From positions 365,561-429,560 of the forward strand of contig CAXXYG010000018.1 in the NCBI GenBank assembly GCA_963666575.2: a stretch of DNA of 64,000 nucleotides, in the 5' to 3' direction. The notes under the pieces were generated by a model that was not told the origin of the DNA, did not search any database, and saw nothing but the letters and a program-made list of their open reading frames with translations. Shown in pieces: positions 28,878 through 39,232 of this stretch. Position 1 is the stretch's first letter, and each line of letters opens with the position of its first letter. The stretch comes from JABMQB01 sp963666575. GTDB lineage: Bacteria; Bacteroidota; Bacteroidia; Bacteroidales; Prolixibacteraceae. The position numbers were made by a program, and so were the translations under genes.

Positions 28878-29965
28878 AATTTTTATTTCTGAATTCCTGT
28901 AAATGAGAAGCTGTTTCACGAACAATTCGCTGAACTGCTAATCCGTGTTTTAAATCGGGCACAAAAGCCTGAGGGTCATCTCCTGACAAAAATATATAAT
29001 GAGCATGAACCATAGCCCTTAACCAACCGGGAGATACGTGCCCCGATGGAAAACCTGTGATTGAAAAATAGTTGCTTCCAACTACCTTTTTAATCCATTG
29101 TTTTGATTCTTCCATATAATATTCAAAATAATCAGCCGTATGTGAGGAATACCTCAAGGCTCCTTTTTTGCCATAAATTTCGAGATGAACCAAATCGCCG
29201 GTGCCGGAACTAATACGGCTGGCCGATAGTTGCCCGGCCATTTTTGTACGTGGGTCAAATAATGAAATGCTGCTAAATAAATCCGATCCAATTGGCACAT
29301 CTTCAAAACAGCCACTTTGATACGCACTTGTTATCTGAAGTTTTTTTCCCAAAAAAGGCAACCAGAAGACTTATTCCATGCGATCCTAAATCGGCCATCG
29401 CACCACCATCGGGGGCGGGTGTTAATCGCGTTTGTCGTTTATTTCGGTACGACGATTGTAAATAATCGCCATGGTAATATTTTAAATCAAAATGAATGGG
29501 GTCACCCAATTTACCACTCCGCCAAAAATTAAAAGCCTCGCGTACAGCTGGTGTTTGCAAATATTGAAATCCTACCTGAATAGTTACTTTCCCTGCATAT
29601 TCGTTCACCAAATTTGCCATTTGTTTTTCTTCCTCTTCCGAAGCACAGACGGGTTTTTCGAGGTAAATATATTTCACTTCGGGCATACTTAAAGCCAACA
29701 ATAAATGTTCGTAATGCGAATTATTAGGACCTAAAACAAACACAGTATTTATGTTTGTATTTTTTTCAAATTCAGCTAAATCCTGAGCCTTATTAAAGCC
29801 ATAACTTTTAGCAAATTTATTTCGGCTATCGTTTCTGGCCGACGTTACTGATTCAAAAATAATTTCGGGAACTTTATCGTAATAATATTTTAACGAATTA
29901 AGTGAATAAGCGTGAGCTCTGGCTATTCCGCCAGCCCCTATAAAACCAACTTTAATTATCTGCAT
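28867..29965 (-). CDS. Gfo/Idh/MocA-family oxidoreductase, interrupted by one apparent frameshift
   Basis: NAD(P)-dependent sugar or polyol dehydrogenase family. The ATG at 29965 starts MQIIKVGFIGAGGIARAH, with the Rossmann glycines; EKPVCASEEE holds the conserved catalytic-pocket Lys. The first segment runs through GGAMADLGSHGISLLVAF and is lost in the T7 at 29341-29347. Removing one base joins it to the second segment, KKLQITSAYQSGC to the stop at 28867. The corrected length is about 365 residues, normal for the family. Its end overlaps the malQ start. The substrate cannot be predicted. Confidence 0.83.
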
Positions 29966-30169
29966 GTTTATTATTTTCAATTGTTGTTTCGAAATTACGT
30001 AAATATTCCTTTTGTTCAAGGGATATTACCAAACAACTCAGGTATTCGACAAATAAGTATCTATTTGGTTTAAACTTGATACAACAAAACCTACATTAAT
30101 ATTAAAAATATATCCCACCAAAATTCTACAAAATTCAGACTTGCCATCAAATAAGTTATATTTGGCTCT

Positions 30170-32410
30170 GTGAAACAAAAAATAGAATTACTTGCACCAG
30201 GAGGAGATATTGATTCCATAAAAGCTGCTATTAGTGCCGGTGCTGATGCAGTATACTGTGGGCTCAATAAATTTAATGCCCGAAACCGCGCTACCAATAT
30301 TACTTTCGATGTTTTACAAGGCATTTTACGATTGGCACATAAAAACAATTGCCAGGTATTCTTAACACTAAACATTCTAATTGTTGATAGCGAAATCCCT
30401 GACCTTATAAATCTTTTAAACAAATTAATTAATACAAGTATTGATGGAGTAATTGTTCAGGACATGGGACTGTTTTACTTGCTAACAAAATATTTTAAAA
30501 GCCTTAAAATACATGCATCTACACAACTCACCACTCATAACAAGGGGCAGATTCAGTTTTTACATAAATTGGGTGCCAGCCGTGTAAATCTGTCGCGAGA
30601 ACTTTCAATTAATGAGATAAAAACCTTAACTGAAACAGGCAAAAAAAACAATGTGTTAACCGAAGTATTTGTCCACGGTTCATACTGTATTTCTTTTTCA
30701 GGAATATGTTACATGAGTTCTGTACATGGCGGAAATTCAGGAAACCGGGGGCGCTGCAGTCAACCTTGCAGAGACAGGTATAAAACTACTCAAGCCGGAA
30801 AAAATTTTCCACTTAACCTAAAAGACAATTCAGCCTATTCTGACCTGAAAGATTTGTATGATGCAGGAGTTTATTCATTCAAGATTGAAGGAAGAATAAA
30901 AGAGTTTGAATATGTTTATACAGTTGTTAATACATGGAAAAAACAAATCGAAAGTATTGATAATAAAAATGGGTTAATCAACGATAACAGGGATTTGTAT
31001 AAAGTTTTTAACCGTGATTTTACTAATTCGTTTTTAAAAGGTGATATTAACAAAGAGATGTTTATTGATAATCCCATGAGCCATTCTACAAAACATTTTT
31101 CGGGGATTAGCAATATAGAAACAAACAATAAAACTACTAAAAGTCAACAGGAATTATACGACGGAAAAGAAAGAAGCAGGGCTTTTATCAGAAATAAAAT
31201 CGAACAACTAAGCATAGAAAAAGCCCCTGTAACAATATTTGTTTCTGGAGAATGTGGAGCACCTTTAAATATAAATATTAAAACTCCTGAAAGTTCATTT
31301 GTGGCCAATTCAGAAGTAAATCTTACAAATACCGGCACTGAGGCCCTTACCTCCAAAATGGTTTTAAAAAGGCTAAAAGCAATAAATGAAACTGAATTTT
31401 ACATTAAAAGTATGGAATTCAACATCGCTGGCAACCTATATGTTCCATTTAAGGAACTCTCAGCTCTTAAAAAAAAGGTGTTGTTTATTTTAAATGATTC
31501 AAAAGATAATTATGCTCCCATTGCTATTCCAACTTTTGAAAAACAACCAAAAGTAAAAATCAAACCTACTCTTTCGGTTTTAATTTCTTCGCCAACCGAT
31601 GTTCATCTTTGTACCCATAAAAGTGCCGATATCTATTATCAATTGCCAAATGGTTTTAAAAGTGAATATTCTGAACTTATTGAACTTTTTAAAAAGAACA
31701 AAAAATTAATCGCCTGGTTCCCTGCTATTTTAATAGGCGATAATTACAGTGCTGCAGAAAAATTTCTTGAAGAAATCAACCCAAAACTTATTGTAACAAA
31801 TAATACAGGGATTGCTTTTCAAGCGAAAGAAAAAGGAATCGACTGGATTGCAGGGCCACATTTAAACACTGTAAATTCGTTTAGCCTAAGTTGTTTAAAA
31901 GAAAAATTTAACTGCTCGGGGGCATTTATTTCAAACGAAATAAATAAATTACAAATACAACGTATTAATAAACCCCACGATTTTAAATTATACTACAGCA
32001 TCTATCATCCAATAGCACTAATGACCAGCAGAGTATGTTTGTTTCATCAGGTTACGGGGTGTAAAACCAATACCGTTATAAATAGTTGCACTCAAATGTG
32101 TTCCAAATCGGCAACAATTACAAACTTAAAAAATGAAACATTTATTATTTATAAATCAAAAGGGAACTATCACAATATCTACAATGCGGCAAATTTTTTA
32201 AATACAGAGATTATCACCGATATGCCACATCTTTTTTCGGGTTTTATGATTGATTTAAGAAATATAAAAACTAAAACAATAGTCAAAATAGATAAATTAC
32301 AGATGGTGACACAATTTGTAAAAATTCTGGATGGAAATTGCGATTTACAAAAAGGACTAAATCAAACAATTCATCCTACTACAAATTCCCAATATATAAA
32401 AGGAATTTAA
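30170..32410 (+). CDS. U32 peptidase-family protein (RlhA/TrhP type)
   Basis: A 746-residue protein starting at GTG 30170 (KQKIELLAPGGDIDSIKAAI). It has the U32 barrel with IHASTQLTTHN and the family cysteines in FVHGSYCISFSGICYMSS and GRCSQPCRD, which in RlhA and TrhP bind an iron-sulfur cluster used in RNA hydroxylation. The long C-terminal part (about 380-746) includes another Cys group near VTGCKTNTVINSCTQMC. Despite the name, relatives are RNA-modifying enzymes rather than proteases; which RNA is modified here is open. It is divergent from the Gfo/Idh gene. No defects seen. Confidence 0.85.
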   Translation: MKQKIELLAPGGDIDSIKAAISAGADAVYCGLNKFNARNRATNITFDVLQGILRLAHKNNCQVFLTLNILIVDSEIPDLINLLNKLINTSIDGVIVQDMGLFYLLTKYFKSLKIHASTQLTTHNKGQIQFLHKLGASRVNLSRELSINEIKTLTETGKKNNVLTEVFVHGSYCISFSGICYMSSVHGGNSGNRGRCSQPCRDRYKTTQAGKNFPLNLKDNSAYSDLKDLYDAGVYSFKIEGRIKEFEYVYTVVNTWKKQIESIDNKNGLINDNRDLYKVFNRDFTNSFLKGDINKEMFIDNPMSHSTKHFSGISNIETNNKTTKSQQELYDGKERSRAFIRNKIEQLSIEKAPVTIFVSGECGAPLNINIKTPESSFVANSEVNLTNTGTEALTSKMVLKRLKAINETEFYIKSMEFNIAGNLYVPFKELSALKKKVLFILNDSKDNYAPIAIPTFEKQPKVKIKPTLSVLISSPTDVHLCTHKSADIYYQLPNGFKSEYSELIELFKKNKKLIAWFPAILIGDNYSAAEKFLEEINPKLIVTNNTGIAFQAKEKGIDWIAGPHLNTVNSFSLSCLKEKFNCSGAFISNEINKLQIQRINKPHDFKLYYSIYHPIALMTSRVCLFHQVTGCKTNTVINSCTQMCSKSATITNLKNETFIIYKSKGNYHNIYNAANFLNTEIITDMPHLFSGFMIDLRNIKTKTIVKIDKLQMVTQFVKILDGNCDLQKGLNQTIHPTTNSQYIKGI

Positions 32411-32561
32411 TTTTTAAACCTCTTACCTAAATCTATTGTTAATTATAATCTTCCACCATCAATTTTCAGAATTTAAGTGCTCCAGAGTTTTCTTATTCCT
32501 GAAAAAATGATCAATTTTATCACCAATTACAGGCACGCATTTGTCAAACAAAATTATTTGG

Positions 32562-34184
32562 ATGTTTGAAAAGAAACACTACAACTGGATTTTTATTTTT
32601 GTGATTTTACTGGCATTGGCTGGTTATTTTTCGGGATTTTTTATTGATGTAACACGCGACAATGGGAAATACGCCACTGTTGCCAAAGAAATCTTTGAGA
32701 ACGGCAATTTTATAAACCTGACTATTCATGGCGATGCGTATGACCAAAAGCCTCCTTTGCTTTTTTGGACAGGTGCTGTAGGTTTTTATGTTGGAGGTGT
32801 CTCTAATTTCTGGTTTAAGTTTCCGGTATTTATAATTATTTTATTGGGAATGTACTCCACTTTCCGGTTGGGTAAATCGTTGTATAATAAACAAATCGGG
32901 CTCATTGCCGCAAGTTTGCTGTTTTTTTCATTTTATTATTCAATGTACAGTTTCGACATTCACACCGATACCCCCCTGCAGGCATTTTCGGCATTTGCCA
33001 TGTGGCAATTGTTTGATTTTATAAAAACACGCCGGAATATTAATTGGATTTTTGGTTTTATTGGAGTTGGATTGGCAATGTTAAGCAAAGGCCCGATTGG
33101 GGCTGTTATCCCTGCTTTGGCAATTGTTGGCCATTTAATTCTTACAAAAAACTTCAAATCATTTATAGATTTCCGGTGGTACCTTGGGATTATTCTCTCA
33201 TTTGTAGTGGTTAGCCCTGCCCTCATCGGATTGTTTAACCAATTTGGATGGGAAGGTATTCAGTTCTTTTTCTGGAAAAATAATGTTGGCCGTATTACAG
33301 GTAGTTATACGGGCGCCAATACCGATTATAGTTTTTACATTCACACACTTCTTTATCTGTTTATTCCGTGGTCGGTACTATTGTTCAGCTCGGCTTTCCT
33401 CGAATTTAAAAGCCTGGCAAAAAACAAACTACGTGCAGCCGAATATGTAACAGTTACCGGTATTTGGATATTTTTTACCATCCTAAGCGTGGCTAAAAGT
33501 AAATTGCCTAATTATGTTTTTATCCTTTTGCCATTAATGGCTATACTAACAGCCAAATGGATCTCAACTGCTATTCATGAAAAAGGGAAATTATACAGTG
33601 TTTTTTCTGGAATTCAAACCACGGTGGTAATTATTGTCTGGCTCCTAATTTTTGGAATAGCTTTATATATATTCCCTGTTGCCTCACTTTATACCTGGAT
33701 AATTTTTGCACTTCTATTAGTTCTGACCATTTACATTTTTAAAACTGCAAAACCGGGAATAACAAGGTTATTATTACCTTCGATTATTGTTATTGTGGCT
33801 TTTAACTTTTTTATGAATTCACAGGTGTTCCCTTATATTTTCAGTTTTCAGGCACCACCAAAAGCAGCCCGTATTTTTAACAAAACTGCCGAAAAAAACG
33901 ACCGCCTGTATAATTACAATTATGGGCAGTATGAGTTATTTTTCTACAGTAATCCACAAGCCAGCCAAATCCACAATCAAGAGGAATTAAGGAAGGCTAT
34001 TAACTCACCTCAATCGTGGATATTTACAAATCCGGCAGGATTGGATACTATTCAATCATTTAATGGAGCAGTTGATACTATCTACCAATTTAAACATTTG
34101 TATTTAAACCGCCCCGCAAAATTTATATTACCAGCAAAACGCGAAGAGGCTTTAAAGCCAATGTACCTGGTGAAATTTAAATAA
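32562..34184 (+). CDS. Membrane glycosyltransferase, GT39/ArnT-like (first)
   Basis: I take the ATG at 32562 (MFEKKHYNWIFIF); an in-frame TTG at 32541 is less likely. The 540-residue protein has 10 or more helices and the first-loop motif DVTRDNGKYATVAKE, then YDQKPPLLFW, the hallmark of PMT/ArnT-type enzymes that transfer sugars from polyprenyl phosphates on the outer face of the inner membrane. The C-terminal soluble tail is short. A second GT39 gene follows after 68 bases in the same direction. Acceptor unknown: lipid A, glycan or protein. Confidence 0.87.
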   Translation: MFEKKHYNWIFIFVILLALAGYFSGFFIDVTRDNGKYATVAKEIFENGNFINLTIHGDAYDQKPPLLFWTGAVGFYVGGVSNFWFKFPVFIIILLGMYSTFRLGKSLYNKQIGLIAASLLFFSFYYSMYSFDIHTDTPLQAFSAFAMWQLFDFIKTRRNINWIFGFIGVGLAMLSKGPIGAVIPALAIVGHLILTKNFKSFIDFRWYLGIILSFVVVSPALIGLFNQFGWEGIQFFFWKNNVGRITGSYTGANTDYSFYIHTLLYLFIPWSVLLFSSAFLEFKSLAKNKLRAAEYVTVTGIWIFFTILSVAKSKLPNYVFILLPLMAILTAKWISTAIHEKGKLYSVFSGIQTTVVIIVWLLIFGIALYIFPVASLYTWIIFALLLVLTIYIFKTAKPGITRLLLPSIIVIVAFNFFMNSQVFPYIFSFQAPPKAARIFNKTAEKNDRLYNYNYGQYELFFYSNPQASQIHNQEELRKAINSPQSWIFTNPAGLDTIQSFNGAVDTIYQFKHLYLNRPAKFILPAKREEALKPMYLVKFK

Positions 34185-34252
34185 TCAATCTGTGAAATAT
34201 ATTTTATCTTTGTAACAACACATAATTTCTTCAATCAACCGATTAATAATTT

Positions 34253-35932
34253 ATGTTTCTAATAAAAAATCTGCAAAAACAACATTTTATATTATTGGGA
34301 GTTTGGTTCCTGATAAATTTAATTCAATCAGTTTTCACCGGCCTACACTACGATGAAGCTTACTATTGGATGTATTCCCAAAACCTCGATTGGGGATTTT
34401 TCGACCACCCTCCGCTAACGGCATTTCTGATTCACTTTGGGTATTCTTTTTTTGGCAATGAATTGGGTGTTCGGTTATTTATGATTCTTTTATCGACGGT
34501 CACAATGGCATTAATTTTAAATGAAATTGATGAAAAAAAAGACCTTTTTTTTGCAGGAGTATTTATTCTCTCCTTTCCATTGGTACATACGCACATTGGA
34601 GGTTTTTTAGCCCTACCCGACCTTCCGCTGGTATTTTTTACGGTGCTGTTTTTTATGGTTTACAAACAATTTTTACAAAAACAAAACTTACAACTTGCCC
34701 TTGTTTTATCGGTTATTGTAGCGGCAATGGTATATAGCAAATACCACTCATTCCTGGTGATCTTTTTTGTACTTTTATCAAACTTAAAACTTCTGAAAAA
34801 TAAATATTTCTGGGTAATTGTTATAGGAACATTTATCCTGTTACTTCCTCATATATGGTGGCAATTCGATAACAACTTCCCAACATTCAGATACCATTTA
34901 CACGATCGCACCAAACCGTTCCAATTAAAATATGTCCATTCAAATATACTCAATCAGATACTGGTTGCCGGGCCTTTATCAGGAATAGTTTTGTTTTGGA
35001 GCCTTCGAAAATTTAAAGCAGATAATCTGTTCAAAAAAGCAACCATTTTTACAATAATTGGTTTTTTTGGCACCTTTTTTATCCTAAGTTTCTGGAACCG
35101 CATTGAACCGCACTGGACCGCATCAATCACACCTTTGTTAATGTTTGCAGCCTATCCACTTATTTCACAAAACCAGAAACTCAAAAGGCTTTTCAAAAAC
35201 CTGGCTCTCCCGTTAGTAGTTCTATTTTTCTTTTTCAGAATGTATCTGGCAATGGATTTTATTCCTAATGTAGGATATGCCAAATTAGCTTTTTACAAAC
35301 ACAAAGAGTTAGCTGCCGAAATCAAAAAAATGGCCGGAGGTAAAATTGTAGGTACATTTAATAATTACGCACTTACGAGTACTTATACTTTCTATTCGGG
35401 CGATAAAGCAGTACACCTGGCTTCTCCTGAATACCGGTTTTGTCAATACGATTTATGGAACGAAGAGCAAGCAGCTGAAGGAGATTCATTGTTTGCCATT
35501 TACCATGAGCGCGCCAATCCTCCTGAATTAATACCGTTATGCAATGGGCAAAAAATTGGAGTTACCATTGTGCCACAATTCCAATCTCTTAAATCGGTTT
35601 TAATAAAAATTGAAGAATCAAATATTCATAATAAAACATTAAAACTAACACTATCAATAAACAATAATTCCGACCGAACTATTCAATTAGCACATTCTTC
35701 AGAACCGGTTTTAGGACTAATGCAAAATAAAAAAGAGATGGTTATTTATCCACTGGAGGAGTTGTGCCAATTAAAACAATTGGAGCCTAATAAAATGTGT
35801 ACTTTCAATATAACCTTTGATTCTGAGAAATTTGAAAAAGACATACCTCTTATAATTTATACTCGAACACTGGAAAAAAACAGAGGTGAATTAATCTCTC
35901 TCGACCTTAAAAAACTGTTCGCTAAAAAATAA
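34253..35932 (+). CDS. Membrane glycosyltransferase, GT39/ArnT-like (second)
   Basis: A 559-residue polytopic protein with GLHYDEAYYWMYSQ and GFFDHPPLTAFLI near residues 28-62, the metal-binding Asp-Glu and PP motifs of the PMT_2 family. The remaining helices run to about residue 350, followed by a soluble C-terminal domain of about 200 residues with beta-rich sequence (KLTLSINNNSDRTIQL). It lies 68 bases after another GT39 gene but is clearly different from it, so the two may act in turn on one glycan. It converges on the lipid kinase gene with four bases between. Confidence 0.87.
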   Translation: MFLIKNLQKQHFILLGVWFLINLIQSVFTGLHYDEAYYWMYSQNLDWGFFDHPPLTAFLIHFGYSFFGNELGVRLFMILLSTVTMALILNEIDEKKDLFFAGVFILSFPLVHTHIGGFLALPDLPLVFFTVLFFMVYKQFLQKQNLQLALVLSVIVAAMVYSKYHSFLVIFFVLLSNLKLLKNKYFWVIVIGTFILLLPHIWWQFDNNFPTFRYHLHDRTKPFQLKYVHSNILNQILVAGPLSGIVLFWSLRKFKADNLFKKATIFTIIGFFGTFFILSFWNRIEPHWTASITPLLMFAAYPLISQNQKLKRLFKNLALPLVVLFFFFRMYLAMDFIPNVGYAKLAFYKHKELAAEIKKMAGGKIVGTFNNYALTSTYTFYSGDKAVHLASPEYRFCQYDLWNEEQAAEGDSLFAIYHERANPPELIPLCNGQKIGVTIVPQFQSLKSVLIKIEESNIHNKTLKLTLSINNNSDRTIQLAHSSEPVLGLMQNKKEMVIYPLEELCQLKQLEPNKMCTFNITFDSEKFEKDIPLIIYTRTLEKNRGELISLDLKKLFAKK

Positions 35933-35936
35933 TTAT

Positions 35937-36830
35937 CTATTTTTTAGGAACACGGACATTCAGGTATTTATTTAAAATAGTAATGGATGCCGGTAATTCC
36001 AATGTTGCAGCTTCTCCATCAAAATGAAAATTGTTGGCTGAGCTATTGAGCAAATTTATTTCAGATGTTTTGTGAGTTTCAACAAAACTAAATTTATTTA
36101 TCTTCTTCAGGAACAAGGAAATTCCCAAAAATGGATACAATAATTTCCTAAACGGGTTAATGATAACAACTTCAAACAAACCATCATTAAGTTGGGCACC
36201 GGGTGCTATATATGCATTATTTCCAAATTGAGATGTATTGGCAAAATTTATCAGGAATATCTTTTGATCAACGGTTTTTCCATTCATATTAAACTTCACC
36301 TCAAAAGGCTCAAATAAAAAACATTCGCGAATTACCAGCCAAATATATTTCCATTTTCCACGGCCTTTGGTTTTACTCATTAAATAAGCGATATGCGAAT
36401 CAAATCCTATTCCGCAGGTGCAAAAAAAGTGTTGATTATTAATTTTACCACAATCAATGGTAGTAGAACTTCCTTCAATTAATGTATTTAAAGCCTTTTT
36501 TAGATTCATCGGAATTTTAAGGTCGCGTGCCAAGCCATTTCCTGAGCCGAACGGAATAACACCCAGTGAAACATTAGTGCCAATTAAACTTCCTCCAATT
36601 TCATTTATAGTCCCATCTCCTCCGACAGCTACTACAACTGTATATCCATCATCAACGGCTTTTTTTGCCAGTTGTGCAGCATGCCCCTGTTTTTGAGTAA
36701 ATGAAAAATCAAATTCACATTTTTTTTCAGAAAAAAAACGTTGGATATATGCAACGATTTTTTCTCCTTTCCGATGTCCGGCCATCGGATTTATTATAAA
36801 AAAGAATCTATCGGATTGAGTGTTATTCAT
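35937..36830 (-). CDS. Diacylglycerol kinase-like lipid kinase (YegS/DagK family)
   Basis: A 297-residue cytoplasmic lipid kinase with FFIINPMAGHRKG at the start, the nucleotide motif AVGGDGTINEIGG, and GVIPFGSGNGLARDL, all typical of the DagK catalytic domain. The C-terminal beta domain includes FDGEAATLEL, the usual DGE site. Its start overlaps the end of the LTA-synthase-like gene by four bases, so they are translationally coupled. LtaS-type enzymes release diacylglycerol, and a DagK-type kinase would recycle it; this link is inference from the pairing. Confidence 0.92.
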   Translation of the reverse strand: MNNTQSDRFFFIINPMAGHRKGEKIVAYIQRFFSEKKCEFDFSFTQKQGHAAQLAKKAVDDGYTVVVAVGGDGTINEIGGSLIGTNVSLGVIPFGSGNGLARDLKIPMNLKKALNTLIEGSSTTIDCGKINNQHFFCTCGIGFDSHIAYLMSKTKGRGKWKYIWLVIRECFLFEPFEVKFNMNGKTVDQKIFLINFANTSQFGNNAYIAPGAQLNDGLFEVVIINPFRKLLYPFLGISLFLKKINKFSFVETHKTSEINLLNSSANNFHFDGEAATLELPASITILNKYLNVRVPKK

Positions 36831-38665
36831 CGGTTTATAAAATCGTCGTGTAATACTTGCAAATAAGCCTTCGCAAAATCAAAGTCAGGATTACTGTTTT
36901 GTTCTTCCGTGAAAGGGATAAAATCGCGGCTATCTTTATTATAATAATATTGCCCTGCCGGCGAAATAAATCCCCATCCCGATTCCAGCATATAAAATGC
37001 ATATTGGCCTTGAGAAAAAATATCAGTACCAAATTTAGGATTATCGATTTGCCACCCCATTTGATGAACCAACGTAGGAAGTAAATCGGGTTGCATACAA
37101 ATTGAATCTATTACCATGGTATCATTAATAACACCCCCAGACCAAACCATGGGGATTTTATAAGTCGATGGATGGTTAACTTCGGTTGGACCTGGTTCTA
37201 AAGTACCATGGTCAGATGTTACAATCAGTAACGTATTCTCCCAAACGTCGGAAAGTCTTAATTCATCAATAAATACACCCAGGCAACTGTCGGTATATGC
37301 CACCGAATTTAAATACTTGGCTTCGTTAGAGTTTCCTTTTATTTTAGTAAAAGGCACATCGTATGGTGTATGGCTGCTAAGTGTATATATTATATTTAAG
37401 AACGGTTGATTGCTGGTTTTGATATCTTTCGAAGCTTTTTCAAACAAAAACTCATCGGGTGCCCCCCAACTTGATGCATAACCAATTTCCTCAGGGAAAT
37501 CTTTTTGCGAAGTAATTTGATCCATTCCTGATTGTAGAATAAATGCTTTTAGGTTATAAAAATTTATATCTCCACCATAATAAAACGAAGTTTGATACCC
37601 ATTCCTCTTAAAATACTGTGGCAATTTGGTAATACTTTTCGATTTATCGGCAAAACGCATTATCGATGTATGGAGTAACGAAGGATACCCGGCAAATATC
37701 GACGATATCCCTTTATCTGAACGATTGCCTGTGGCATAAAAATTCGAAAATACAATTCCTTCGGAACATAACCTCTCCAAATTAGGTGAAATATTTTGCA
37801 TGCCCCCAAGTGAACTAACAATTTTATTTGAGAAACTTTCAAGTATTACCACCACAACATTAACCGGTTTTCCATTTTTTGATTCTATTAATTGAATCCT
37901 GTTTTCCGAAATCAAATCTGTTTTAGAATCAAATATAGCCTGACTTTTATTTTGTTCCATATAAATACAAGGATTGGAAAGCACTTTCCTGTTTTCGATG
38001 GTATTTATAAAGTTCCACAAATAATTTGCCGCAGCATGGTTCGCGTATAACTTTTTACTAAATGAAACGGTACTTAAATTCATGGGAGAAGTTCCTAATC
38101 CTCCACGGATAGGAATAATAAGCGAAACGGCCAATAGAAGCAGAATAAAAAACAGGTACCACTGTTTTAAGGGTATTTTTATGCTTATTGATTTAAATAA
38201 CCAACGGTATAGCAGAAAAAAGCCTACACATAATACTATAATACCCGAAATACCTGAAATAAACTCAACCAGCGAAATAGTGTCAAACATACTCTTTGGA
38301 TCACCAATATAATTAAATGATGAAATACCAACCCGTATTCCCCAATGCGGATACATACCTAAATCAACAACACTTAAAAAAGAAATCGGTATAAGTAATA
38401 TTAAGGTGTATGCTTTAAGGAATCCTTTTATGAATCTTCCGGGTAATAAAAATGAAAAGGCCAATAAGAGCATGGGGATGGCTAAAAACACACAAACCAC
38501 AGAAACATCCATTTTTATTCCGTGTAAAAATACACCGGTAACCTCAGAAAAGGATAAACTGCCTGTGAGTTTATAATTAAGTGCCAAAAATAAAACTTTG
38601 GCTAATTCGAAATAAATCAACCAAAATATAAAATAGCCAAATAAAAGTTTTACAATTTTTTTCAT
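36827..38665 (-). CDS. LTA synthase-like sulfatase-fold membrane protein
   Basis: With the ATG at 38665 (MKKIVKLLFGYFIFWL) the protein has 612 residues: five N-terminal helices and a large extracytoplasmic alkaline-phosphatase-fold domain. NVVVVILESFSNK opens the domain, ATGNRSDKGISS holds the probable Thr nucleophile, and VTSDHGTLEP gives metal ligands. Relatives in Gram-negative bacteria transfer phosphoglycerol or phosphoethanolamine from lipids onto envelope glycans. The downstream gene, overlapping by four bases, encodes a diacylglycerol kinase, fitting a phosphatidylglycerol-derived donor. Exact acceptor unknown. Confidence 0.87.
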   Translation of the reverse strand: MKKIVKLLFGYFIFWLIYFELAKVLFLALNYKLTGSLSFSEVTGVFLHGIKMDVSVVCVFLAIPMLLLAFSFLLPGRFIKGFLKAYTLILLIPISFLSVVDLGMYPHWGIRVGISSFNYIGDPKSMFDTISLVEFISGISGIIVLCVGFFLLYRWLFKSISIKIPLKQWYLFFILLLLAVSLIIPIRGGLGTSPMNLSTVSFSKKLYANHAAANYLWNFINTIENRKVLSNPCIYMEQNKSQAIFDSKTDLISENRIQLIESKNGKPVNVVVVILESFSNKIVSSLGGMQNISPNLERLCSEGIVFSNFYATGNRSDKGISSIFAGYPSLLHTSIMRFADKSKSITKLPQYFKRNGYQTSFYYGGDINFYNLKAFILQSGMDQITSQKDFPEEIGYASSWGAPDEFLFEKASKDIKTSNQPFLNIIYTLSSHTPYDVPFTKIKGNSNEAKYLNSVAYTDSCLGVFIDELRLSDVWENTLLIVTSDHGTLEPGPTEVNHPSTYKIPMVWSGGVINDTMVIDSICMQPDLLPTLVHQMGWQIDNPKFGTDIFSQGQYAFYMLESGWGFISPAGQYYYNKDSRDFIPFTEEQNSNPDFDFAKAYLQVLHDDFINR

Positions 38666-39232
38666 TCTAAAAAGAATCGGATACAATAAACAATTTCATA
38701 AAAAAAACCGTATTCCAGATTTTATAACTACAAATATACTTTTTTCAAAATAGTATGAATTTATTAAACAAAATATACTTTTTCAGCAATTTCCATTTAT
38801 TATAATTTTAAAACAAATTAATCTGAGCTATAAATAATTTTAATAAAACACACACATTTTTAAAAAAAACTATAAAATTTTTACAAATGTTAACAACAAT
38901 GCACAATATGACACTTTTGCCGTATTGTGGCTTATTTATTTACTTTTTTCTATTTTGCTTGTAGTTACTCTGTATTTATGATACTTAGTGCAACTTTTTG
39001 TACTCATTATGACACATCGGACTTCTGTTTTTATAAAATCAGGACTTATTTTAAAATATTGTTATTTTTCAACCCACTATCCCAATTTTTTAGGGGTCCT
39101 TCTCATTTTTTATGTATTCTTGTGAAGAATTTATACAAATACATGGGGTATTGCTTAAAATTTACACATTTTTATTAAATACAAAATCAATCAATAAAAA
39201 TTATATTTAAAACAAACATTAAAATTTTAGTT
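38666..39232. other. AT-rich divergent intergenic region
   Basis: About 570 bases between the LTA-synthase-like gene and the porin-like gene. It is very AT-rich. An 83-codon open stretch on the + strand is Phe/Tyr-rich, starts with GTG and looks spurious. It should hold promoters for both sides, and nitrogen control of the ammonium genes might act here, but I found neither a clean TAnnTTTG match nor a sigma-54 type site. Confidence 0.4.

Noticed and set aside
38870..39060. Sigma-54 type promoter upstream of the ammonium operon
   Set aside because: I found no GG-N10-GC pair with the right flanks; near matches have wrong spacing.
38927..39178. 83-codon open frame on the + strand in the gap before the porin gene
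   Set aside because: It starts with GTG, is dominated by Phe, Tyr and Cys, and has no neighbours or motif; it looks like AT-rich chance sequence.
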